Source: JANLQX01 sp031406385 (GTDB taxonomy: Bacteria > Actinomycetota > Acidimicrobiia > Acidimicrobiales > JANYDT01). Taken from it: a stretch of DNA of 10,449 nt. The stretch spans positions 1-10,449 of the forward strand of contig JANOHI010000181.1 of assembly GCA_031406385.1 (NCBI GenBank), read 5' to 3'. Numbering within the stretch: the first letter of the stretch is position 1; each line of letters opens with the position of its first letter. Positions 1 through 5,041 of this stretch are shown piece by piece. The position numbers were made by a program, and so were the translations under genes. The notes under the pieces are model-generated. The model made no database searches and was not told the DNA's origin. It saw only the letters and a program-made list of their open reading frames with translations.

Positions 1-573
1 CCAGCGAACGAACTCGGCGAATCCAGCTGACGGGCATTCGATCACGGCCGATTCGATGCGCAAACGAAAAGGATTGTTGGACACCCGAGACCCGACGCCT
101 GCGTCCTCGAGGGCAGTTCGCATCACGTCGGGGTCGATGGCGTGCAGTGCGTTCGCTGTGGCGGCGAGCATGGTCGGAAGGCGGCGCAGGAGCTTGGGGA
201 GTCCGAGCAGTTCGGGACCGAGGCGGAGTCCGCCGAGTGGCGTTCGGCCGTGGATTCGTTCCATCACCATGTATGACTCCCCCAAGCCGGGAGCGGTGCC
301 AGACGCGAGGACCCGGGGTGTGGGGAAGCCGGTTTCGGCGATGATCCGTTGCACGACCGCCTCGCGAATCCCAGCTGTTCGGTCCGGCATGACCCGAACA
401 ACCATTGGCCGATTGAACGGGACCGGCATGGTGTCGGCGAGATCGAAACCCCAGATCTGAGCCCAGAATCCGCCGCTCAACCTTTGCGGCACACCGGCAA
501 GCGTGGCCGGCGAACCAGCGACGGCTGAAATGACTGCTGCGATGGCCTCCCCAATGCGTTCCGGTTCCGACAT
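1..573 (-). CDS. APH-family phosphotransferase (aminoglycoside phosphotransferase-like kinase), C-terminus outside window
   Basis: This is the N-terminal 191 codons of a leftward gene; the reading frame is open to the window edge. The start is the ATG at 573-571 (MSEPERIGEAIAAVI). Kinase-fold N-lobe features are visible: a glycine-containing strand with RLSGGFWAQIWGF (the ATP-loop position), a VVRVMP strand, an acidic helix (IREAVVQRIIAETGFPTP) and the hinge-like YMVMERIHGRTP. This order is typical of the APH/choline-kinase family (Pfam APH). The catalytic HGD and metal-binding DxD motifs would lie beyond the edge and cannot be checked. Many such actinobacterial proteins act on small metabolites or sit beside acyl-CoA dehydrogenases rather than conferring antibiotic resistance, so the substrate is unknown. 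It is divergent from the merR gene at 627, and the promoter region between them carries a dyad (577-592). Confidence 0.8.
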   Translation of the reverse strand, partial: MSEPERIGEAIAAVISAVAGSPATLAGVPQRLSGGFWAQIWGFDLADTMPVPFNRPMVVRVMPDRTAGIREAVVQRIIAETGFPTPRVLASGTAPGLGESYMVMERIHGRTPLGGLRLGPELLGLPKLLRRLPTMLAATANALHAIDPDVMRTALEDAGVGSRVSNNPFRLRIESAVIECPSAGFAEFVRW

Positions 574-576
574 AGC

Positions 577-592
577 TACAGTAAATACCGTA
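577..592. promoter_or_regulatory. TetR-like operator dyad in the divergent promoter region
   Basis: TACAGTAAATACCGTA is an imperfect inverted repeat made of two TACnGTA half-sites separated by two bases. It lies directly upstream of the leftward kinase gene (start at 573) and about 35 bases before the MerR start. On the minus strand a TTGACA box (609-604) is followed after 16 bases by TATTTA (587-582), which falls inside the dyad, so a bound repressor would cover the -10 region. Half-sites with this spacing resemble operators of TetR-family repressors (inference). The MerR protein encoded next door is the other candidate binder, although MerR operators usually lie between -35 and -10. Confidence 0.45.
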
Positions 593-613
593 ACAATGAA
601 TGATGTCAAGGTC

Positions 614-619
614 TAGACT
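614..619 (+). promoter_or_regulatory. Putative -10 box of merR (leaderless start)
   Basis: TAGACT matches the actinobacterial TAnnnT -10 form and is followed by exactly 7 bases before the ATG at 627, the spacing expected if transcription starts on the start codon. A weak -35-like GTAACA lies about 18 bases upstream (590-595), overlapping the kinase-gene operator. The prediction rests on pattern and spacing only. Confidence 0.35.
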
Positions 620-626
620 GGAAGGT

Positions 627-1337
627 ATGGACGAACTGTTCACCATCGACGAACTCGCCGCCGCGACGAGGGTTCCGACGAGAACGATCCGCCAATATCA
701 GACCCTTGGGCTGCTCGACCCTCCGGCCCGTCATGGCCGCGTCGGTCGTTATGGGACGTCACACCGCGAACGACTCGCGGCGATCGCACGGTTGCAGGAG
801 CGCGGGTACTCCCTCGCTGGGATGCGTGACCTCTTCGACGCATGGAAGAGCGGGAGCGACGTTCGCACCGTGCTCGGGCTTGACGGGGGCCAGCCCGGCG
901 CGCCGGTCGATGAAGCACCCATGCGCATCACCCAGGAGCAGTTGATCGCAATGGTTCCTGCGCTGACAACAGCCTCGAATCGTCGGAGCGCTGCCCGCGC
1001 GGGCCTGATCAGTCCAGGAGTAGAAAAGTCGCAATGGCTTGTTCGCAGTCCGGCGGCGTTGACGATGATCGCTGATCTCGTGGCCAGTGGAATGTCGGTG
1101 TCGAAGGCCCTTGGTCTTTTCGAGCAGATCACGACGGCACTCAGTGATCTCGGGCGTGTCGTCGCCACCGAACTCGCCGTCATCGAACCCGCTGACGCTC
1201 GAACGACCCTGCTCCAACGAAACCGTTCGCTCCTGGGCAAGACAGTCGCCACCCTCCTCATCGCCGCGATCGGCGAAGCCCTGCCCAGTGGCGACACTGA
1301 CCGGATCCGCATCGGCGCAATCGCGGATTGGAAGTAG
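627..1337 (+). CDS. MerR-family transcriptional regulator
   Basis: The 236-residue product begins MDELFTIDELAAATRVPTRTIRQYQTLGLL. This is a standard MerR winged-helix N-terminus (residues about 3-70), with the R-x-YxxxGLL signature followed by wing residues GRVGRY. The rest is helical. A second HTH-like stretch (residues about 105-150, RSAARAGLISPG) resembles the two-part MerR proteins of actinobacteria. The protein has no cysteine, which argues against metal or thiol sensing of the MerR/CueR/SoxR kind. An ATG at 600 is also in frame. I prefer 627 because TAGACT (614-619) stands exactly 7 bases before it, as for a leaderless mRNA, and because the MerR domain starts right there. An AAGG lies too close to 627 to be a good ribosome site. 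The effector is unknown. The stop codon abuts the oxidoreductase fragment. Confidence 0.85.
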   Translation: MDELFTIDELAAATRVPTRTIRQYQTLGLLDPPARHGRVGRYGTSHRERLAAIARLQERGYSLAGMRDLFDAWKSGSDVRTVLGLDGGQPGAPVDEAPMRITQEQLIAMVPALTTASNRRSAARAGLISPGVEKSQWLVRSPAALTMIADLVASGMSVSKALGLFEQITTALSDLGRVVATELAVIEPADARTTLLQRNRSLLGKTVATLLIAAIGEALPSGDTDRIRIGAIADWK

Positions 1338-1630
1338 TGGCCCGGGAACGGGGTTCCGCGGTCGACACGCAACAGGAAGCGATTCGTTTCGATCACCGTC
1401 TCGCTGAAATCGCCGCCGATTCCGGTGACCGCTCGGCCTGCATCGCAATCATTGGCGCAGGGTTTACCGGTATCGAACTCGCCTTGGAAATGGCCGATCG
1501 CCTGGCCGCCCATGCCGGCCCGGGACAACGCGACGAATCGGAGCAACGACGCGCGCCTCGCGTTGTTCTCATCGACCGAGCTGGAGTCGTCGGCGCGGAC
1601 CTCGGCAGCGGGCCGAGGGCCGCTATTACC
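1338..1630 (+). pseudogene. Fragment of FAD/NAD(P)-dependent pyridine nucleotide-disulfide oxidoreductase
   Basis: An open frame directly after the merR stop encodes an internal piece of a Pyr_redox_2-type (NDH-2-like) flavoprotein. It shows a VDTQQEAIRFDHRL helix, the dinucleotide-binding strand IAIIGAGFTGIELALEMADRL (GxGxxGxE), and a following PRVVLIDRAGVVGADLGSGPR strand and loop usual in this family. The family's N-terminal FAD-binding third and the whole C-terminal half are absent. No convincing start codon or ribosome site precedes it; the frame only has a TTG inside merR. Recognisable homology ends at about 1627, where minus-strand cyclase sequence takes over. It is a remnant truncated at both ends, very probably non-functional. 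It may once have been a merR-linked gene. Confidence 0.75.
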
Positions 1631-2511
1631 AACGCCGGTTTGTCGGCGAGAAACGCGAGGATCTGTTTTGTGTGGTCACCGGTGGCGAGGTTGAGTCCGA
1701 GCCCGTTGGCGATCGCTGCGGGGACGTCGGCGCCGTTGCTGACCGCGGTGAGATCAACGAACCACACACCGGAGCGGTGATGGGGCAACTCGGCTTCACC
1801 AACGGCGATAGCGAGGCGGGTCTTTCCTGACCCACCTACCGCGGTGAGGGTGACGAGTCGGCTCTCGGCGAGGAGTCCGCGGATGCGCGCCATCTCGGTT
1901 TCGCGGCCGATCAGTCGGGTGGGGCGGACGGGCAGGTTCGACATCGACGGGTCGATGACGCGCAACGCGGGGAACGTGTCGGTGCCGAGTTGGAACAGTC
2001 GGAGTGGTTCGGCGACATCACGTAACGTGCGCATACCAAGGTCGCTCACGTCAGTCACACCGGCGGCAGTGCGAACGGCGTCGGTGACCAGCACTTGCCC
2101 ACCATGCCCAGCAGTCTCGACGCGTGCTGCGGTGTTCACGACGGGGCCGAAGTAGTCACCGCCGCGTTCTTCGGCCTCACCAAGATGCAAACCCATACGC
2201 ACGCGTAGCACCGGGCCAGGCCAGGTCGCGTCCGTAAGCGCGCGTCGCGATTCGGTTGCGGCCCGGACCGCGTCGGAAGCTCGCCCGAACGCGGCAGCGA
2301 ACGAGTCACCCGCGGTCGTGAATATGTAACCGGCGCTGCCCTCGATAGCACCACGCAGGATCGCGTCGTGCACCAACGACGACGCCGACATCGCGTCCTT
2401 GTCGGCCGCCCACAACTTCGTGGAGCCCTCCACGTCGAGGAACAGTAACGTCACCGTCCCTGACGGCCTCGCCGGCACTATCCCGTCACCATGCTCCGTC
2501 TTATCAGCCAT
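1393..2511 (-). CDS. Truncated class III nucleotide cyclase / NB-ARC-type ATPase (probable pseudogene)
   Basis: The start is the ATG at 2511, with GGAGG 9 bases upstream. Residues 18-175 form a class III adenylate/guanylate cyclase domain. Both metal aspartates are present (D26 in FLDVEGST, D69 in AGDSF), as are D119 and the transition-state pair N126/R130 in GDYFGPVVNTAARVE. The usual adenine-selecting Lys four residues before D69 is Thr65. A linker leads to an AAA/NB-ARC-type domain starting at LIGRETEM (about 200), with Walker A GGSGKT at 226-231. Homology stops at about residue 296 (LADKPALVI), just where family members continue with the LDNCEH Walker B strand. The last 76 residues are antisense to the oxidoreductase fragment and are not protein-like. 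Full-length relatives are typically 800-1100 residues with TPR or LuxR-type C-termini. The cyclase domain could in principle still fold; signalling by the full protein is lost. Confidence 0.75.
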   Translation of the reverse strand: MADKTEHGDGIVPARPSGTVTLLFLDVEGSTKLWAADKDAMSASSLVHDAILRGAIEGSAGYIFTTAGDSFAAAFGRASDAVRAATESRRALTDATWPGPVLRVRMGLHLGEAEERGGDYFGPVVNTAARVETAGHGGQVLVTDAVRTAAGVTDVSDLGMRTLRDVAEPLRLFQLGTDTFPALRVIDPSMSNLPVRPTRLIGRETEMARIRGLLAESRLVTLTAVGGSGKTRLAIAVGEAELPHHRSGVWFVDLTAVSNGADVPAAIANGLGLNLATGDHTKQILAFLADKPALVIAALGPLPRSAPTTPARSMRTTRGARRCSDSSRCPGPAWAARRSAISKASSIPVNPAPMIAMQAERSPESAAISARR

Positions 2512-2538
2512 CGTGACAGACCTCCGACGGGTAGGTCA

Positions 2539-3801
2539 TCAAGACCACAGCACAGCGATTGGTAGCGCGACGATCCGCTCGTCGAGTCGTTGCACTCGAT
2601 CGCCGCAGTGCAACACGATCCCGGCAATGAACGTTGGCCCGAGTCGATCACGGAGCGCCCGAAGGCCTTTCGCGTCGCCCGCATGTACATCGAACGACGC
2701 CTTGACCTCGATGCCGACGACGGTGCCGTTGGGGTGTTCGAGCACGATGTCGACTTCGGCGCCGTCGCGGTCGCGCCAGTGGAACATCGATGCTTCGGTG
2801 TCGGACCACGAGAGTTGTCGGGCTATTTCGCCGACGACGAACGACTCGAGGAATGCACCGCTCACGGAGCTCTCCGGCCGACGCAACGCGTCGGCGTCGA
2901 GTCCACAGAGCGCCGTAGCGAGTCCGGAATCGGTGACGTGGAGTTTCGGACGACGAACGGCCTTCGCCGTGAGGTTTCTCGACCAGGCCGGGATGAGGTA
3001 GTGGAAGTAAACCGTCTCCAACATCGCGACAACTCGCCTGGTGACATCGGGACTGGCGCCGATCACTCGGGCGATCTCGGAGATGTTGAGTTCGTTCGAC
3101 GTTCGGCCGGCTAGGACGCGCATGAGCGTCGGCAGGTTGAACGACGTTGGAAGGCGACCGATCTCGGTGACGTCGCGAGATGCGAGCGCGCGGGCGTATC
3201 CGCTGAGGAACTCGCGTCGATCGCGTCCGGTAAGCCGGATCGCCTGGGGCATTCCTCCGCGGCACACGCGTTCCATCGTGGCGTGACGCGATTCGATATG
3301 CGCACGTACGGTTATCGGGGCGAGGAGTGTCTCGAAGCCGGCGAACGCACGAGTGATGAAGTCTTCATTGGCCGTTCCCTCGATCTCACCCTGCGAGAGC
3401 GGCCAGAGGTCAACAAACAGCGCCCGCCCGGCGAGTGATTCCGAAAGACGCGGTTCGAAGAGAAAGCGGGTTGAACCGGCCAGGTAGAACTGGCCAGGAG
3501 TGTCGTCGAGATCGACTGCCGCTTTCACGGCAAGGATGAACGGCTCTCCGGCGCGCTGCACTTCGTCGACGAACAGCGGACGTTCGCTCTCCCGAACGAA
3601 TCCCCCGGCATCGCGCCGGGCGGCGAGAAGCGTTTTGGCGTCGTCGAGGGTGTTCCAAGAACCCCCGGTCGATTCCTGCAGCATTCGCATCAGCACGGTT
3701 TTGCCCGACTGCCGGGGACCGTTGACGATGACCACCCGGGAGATCCGCGCCCGTCGATCGGCGACACCAAGCGCACGTCGGGCAAGAAGATCGGTCGGCA
3801 C
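2539..3801 (-). CDS. AAA_14/DUF4143-family ATP-binding protein
   Basis: The 420-residue protein has complete family architecture. Walker A is GPRQSGKT (28-35), Walker B is PLFVDEVQ (D79/E80), and a sensor-like AGSTRFLF follows. A DUF4143 region (about 200-400) contains a small winged-helix segment (LNISEIARVIGASPDVTRRVVAMLE), KLHVTDSGLATALCG, and a PD-(D/E)XK-like end with D351 and E365-V-K367 (AEVDIVLE...GIEVK). Members are widespread ATPases of mostly unknown function, often horizontally mobile and sometimes linked to toxin or defence contexts; none is evident here. The start is GTG at 3801, chosen because TACTGT (3814-3809) lies exactly 7 bases upstream, as in a leaderless mRNA, and because the family N-terminus (LLARRAL) begins there. 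It stands 27 bases upstream of the cyclase start on the same strand, so both could share a transcript. Confidence 0.88.
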   Translation of the reverse strand: MPTDLLARRALGVADRRARISRVVIVNGPRQSGKTVLMRMLQESTGGSWNTLDDAKTLLAARRDAGGFVRESERPLFVDEVQRAGEPFILAVKAAVDLDDTPGQFYLAGSTRFLFEPRLSESLAGRALFVDLWPLSQGEIEGTANEDFITRAFAGFETLLAPITVRAHIESRHATMERVCRGGMPQAIRLTGRDRREFLSGYARALASRDVTEIGRLPTSFNLPTLMRVLAGRTSNELNISEIARVIGASPDVTRRVVAMLETVYFHYLIPAWSRNLTAKAVRRPKLHVTDSGLATALCGLDADALRRPESSVSGAFLESFVVGEIARQLSWSDTEASMFHWRDRDGAEVDIVLEHPNGTVVGIEVKASFDVHAGDAKGLRALRDRLGPTFIAGIVLHCGDRVQRLDERIVALPIAVLWS

Positions 3802-3808
3802 GGGCCCT

Positions 3809-3814
3809 ACAGTA
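3809..3814 (-). promoter_or_regulatory. Putative -10 box of the DUF4143 ATPase gene (leaderless start)
   Basis: Read on the minus strand, TACTGT fits TAnnnT and is followed by AGGGCCC (7 bases) and then the GTG start at 3801. No clear -35 element is seen. The geometry is the same as at merR and the rhodanese gene. Confidence 0.4.
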
Positions 3815-4154
3815 CCGCTTCGTCGCTGCTGCCTCAGATAATGTCGACAACGAACCCCGGAAATCGTCGCAGTCGATCTTCAGATATCGTCGTCTGCAAA
3901 CTCTGCGTACGGCCGTTGCTCTGGCCGTCTTCGCCGGGGTTCGCGTCACCTAGGCGCGCGTGCCATTGGCCTTTCAGGTTGTCACGTTCCGTGGTCACGC
4001 GGGATTCGGTCGGCTCGCCGCTTGCGTTTCGGATGGCATCGAGGCAGGAGTCGAGCGGCACGTGACGGGCGGGACGTTAGGCCCTACCGGTGCGCAGCGA
4101 CTCGGCGCATGGTTGTAGAGCCCACTCGCCTCGAGTTGGCGGAGGGTAGCCACG
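3815..4154. other. Stretch without a convincing gene
   Basis: About 340 bases between the leftward ATPase and the rightward SHOCT gene. Short open frames exist on both strands (for example 3841-4065 plus and 3834-4061 minus). They lack good ribosome sites and recognisable motifs, and are what a high-GC sequence yields by chance. I see no tRNA, no strong hairpin and no repeat. It may hold decayed sequence, since the flanking regions contain several broken genes. Confidence 0.5.
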
Positions 4155-4424
4155 GTGCATTGGGACGACGGATGGCATGACGGCATGGGTGGTTTGGGTT
4201 GGTTGGTCATGGTCTTGGTCATGGTGCCGTTCTGGGTCGGAGTTGTTTGGGTCGTCACGAATGCGGTCCGGAACGGCGGTCTGACTAGGGCTTCGGTGCC
4301 GTCGACTCCGCCGTTGGCGACGGGACCTGAAGCCGTGCTTCACGATCGATTCGCCCGTGGTGAAATCGACGTTGAGGAGTATCACCACCGCCTGGACGCG
4401 ATTCGTGCGAAGCGCCTCGTATGA
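4155..4424 (+). CDS. Small SHOCT-domain membrane protein
   Basis: The 89-residue product starts at GTG 4155, with GGAGGG 8 bases upstream. The N-terminus is rich in His, Asp and Trp (HWDDGWHDGMGG). One transmembrane helix follows (about residues 14-36, WLVMVLVMVPFWVGVVWVV), then a Pro/Thr linker and a C-terminal SHOCT motif (LHDRFARGEIDVEEYHHRLDAI). SHOCT is a short C-terminal oligomerisation-type domain of unclear role, common in small actinobacterial membrane proteins, and often found next to copper or heavy-metal genes in this arrangement. The His-rich head might contact metal, but that is inference. The gene is convergent with csoR, separated by about 30 bases with no obvious terminator. 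Confidence 0.85.
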   Translation: MHWDDGWHDGMGGLGWLVMVLVMVPFWVGVVWVVTNAVRNGGLTRASVPSTPPLATGPEAVLHDRFARGEIDVEEYHHRLDAIRAKRLV

Positions 4425-4455
4425 ACCGCTCGGCTTGGATTGTCAGTCGCCCGCG

Positions 4456-4740
4456 TCAGGACTTCAGGAGTCGCTGGATGGCTTTTGTGGCTTCGGCGAT
4501 TTTGTCGGCGCCTTCGGGGCCGCCGGGCGAAATGGCGCTGGACACGCAGTGGTGAAGGTGTTCGTCGAGCAGGTTCACCGCGACACTTTGCAACGCTTTG
4601 CTGACTGACGCGACTTGGGTGAGAACGTCGATGCAGTACGCGTCTTCGTCGACCATGCGTTGCAGTCCTCGTACCTGGCCCTCGATGCGGCGGAGCCGGG
4701 TGAGGTGGTCTGCCTTGTTGGCTGAGTAGCCGGGTGTCAT
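4456..4740 (-). CDS. csoR: CsoR-family copper-sensing transcriptional repressor
   Basis: The 94-residue all-helical DUF156 protein has the Cu(I) ligand set C36, H61 and C65 (YCIDVL; EHLHHC). These are the same positions as in Mycobacterium tuberculosis CsoR, and the second-shell Tyr35 is also present. The family is a tetrameric repressor that leaves DNA on binding Cu(I). The DNA-binding face is seen in the basic N-terminal helix (HLTRLRRIEGQVRGLQRM). The start is ATG 4740 with AAGGAG 7 bases upstream. It is divergent from copZ-copA, and the shared promoter region holds a matching C-tract dyad (4762-4778). A minus-strand TAACCT (4769-4764) could be its own -10, overlapping the operator and implying autoregulation. 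RcnR/InrS-type nickel sensing is less likely, because those sensors carry an additional N-terminal histidine ligand and this context is copA. Confidence 0.93.
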   Translation of the reverse strand: MTPGYSANKADHLTRLRRIEGQVRGLQRMVDEDAYCIDVLTQVASVSKALQSVAVNLLDEHLHHCVSSAISPGGPEGADKIAEATKAIQRLLKS

Positions 4741-4752
4741 GTGTCGGTCTCC

Positions 4753-4781
4753 TTGACAGATGTAGGTTACCCCCCTACCGT
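4753..4781 (+). promoter_or_regulatory. copZ-copA promoter
   Basis: TTGACA (4753-4758, a perfect -35) is followed after exactly 17 bases by TACCGT (4776-4781), which fits TAnnnT. The expected transcript start is near 4788, giving a leader of about 45 bases before copZ. The -35 overlaps the csoR ribosome site on the opposite strand, so the whole control region is very compact. Confidence 0.7.
4762..4778. promoter_or_regulatory. CsoR-type operator
   Basis: GTAGGTTACCCCCCTAC has 5-base inverted arms (GTAGG/CCTAC) around TTACCCC and contains a run of six C. CsoR operators are pseudo-palindromes with such G/C tracts. It fills the spacer between the -35 and -10 of the copZ promoter and overlaps the probable csoR -10, so one bound CsoR could silence both directions. 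Binding is inferred from position and family knowledge. Confidence 0.7.
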
Positions 4782-4790
4782 ATCAGTCAG

Positions 4791-4823
4791 GAAGTTTCAC
4801 AACAAGGAAGTTCACAACAAGGA
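4791..4823. repeat. Tandem 15-base duplication in the copZ leader
   Basis: TTCACAACAAGGA occurs at 4796-4808 and again at 4811-4823, within a 15-base period (GAAGTT-CACAACAAG). Each copy carries an AAGGA Shine-Dalgarno-like core. The second copy reads AAGGAG and sits 7 bases before the copZ ATG, so it is the working ribosome site; the first is too far upstream. The copies differ by one extra T. Confidence 0.75.
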
Positions 4824-4831
4824 GCGTCACC

Positions 4832-5041
4832 ATGGCCACCAACAGTCTCACCTTCGAAGTCCCGTCGATGTCTTGCGGACACTGCGTCTCGGCCATCACG
4901 GCCGAAGTGACGCAGGTGCATGGTGTGGTCGACGTGGCGATCAGTCTCGACACGAAGGCGGTTGTCGTGTCCGGTGATGAGCTCGATGAGTCTGCGATTC
5001 GCGACGCCATTGCGGAGGCCGGTTTCGAGGTCACCGCATGA
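4832..5041 (+). CDS. copZ: CopZ-like copper chaperone (HMA domain)
   Basis: The 69-residue stand-alone heavy-metal-associated domain has the Cu(I) site MSCGHC (C15, C18, with His17 between) in a beta-alpha-beta-beta-alpha-beta fold: FEVPSMSC, SAITAEVTQVHGV, VDVAISLDTKAVVVSG, ESAIRDAIAEAGFEV. The length is normal for CopZ/Atx1-type chaperones. It acts in the cytosol, buffering Cu(I) and passing it to CopA. The start is ATG 4832 with AAGGAG 7 bases upstream. The stop overlaps the copA start (ATGA at 5038-5041), so the two are translationally coupled and give matched chaperone and pump. Expression is expected to rise with copper through CsoR. Confidence 0.93.
   Translation: MATNSLTFEVPSMSCGHCVSAITAEVTQVHGVVDVAISLDTKAVVVSGDELDESAIRDAIAEAGFEVTA

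Noticed and set aside
611..618. GTCTAGAC 8-base palindrome before merR
   Set aside because: It is short, overlaps the proposed -10, and 8-base palindromes are common by chance.
749..1546. 265-codon minus-strand frame across merR and the oxidoreductase fragment
   Set aside because: It has no recognisable domain, and both plus-strand sequences show clear protein families, so this is an antisense shadow.
3834..4065. Two overlapping short frames (75 and 74 codons) in the gap before the SHOCT gene
   Set aside because: No ribosome site, no motif and low-complexity composition; not supportable as genes.
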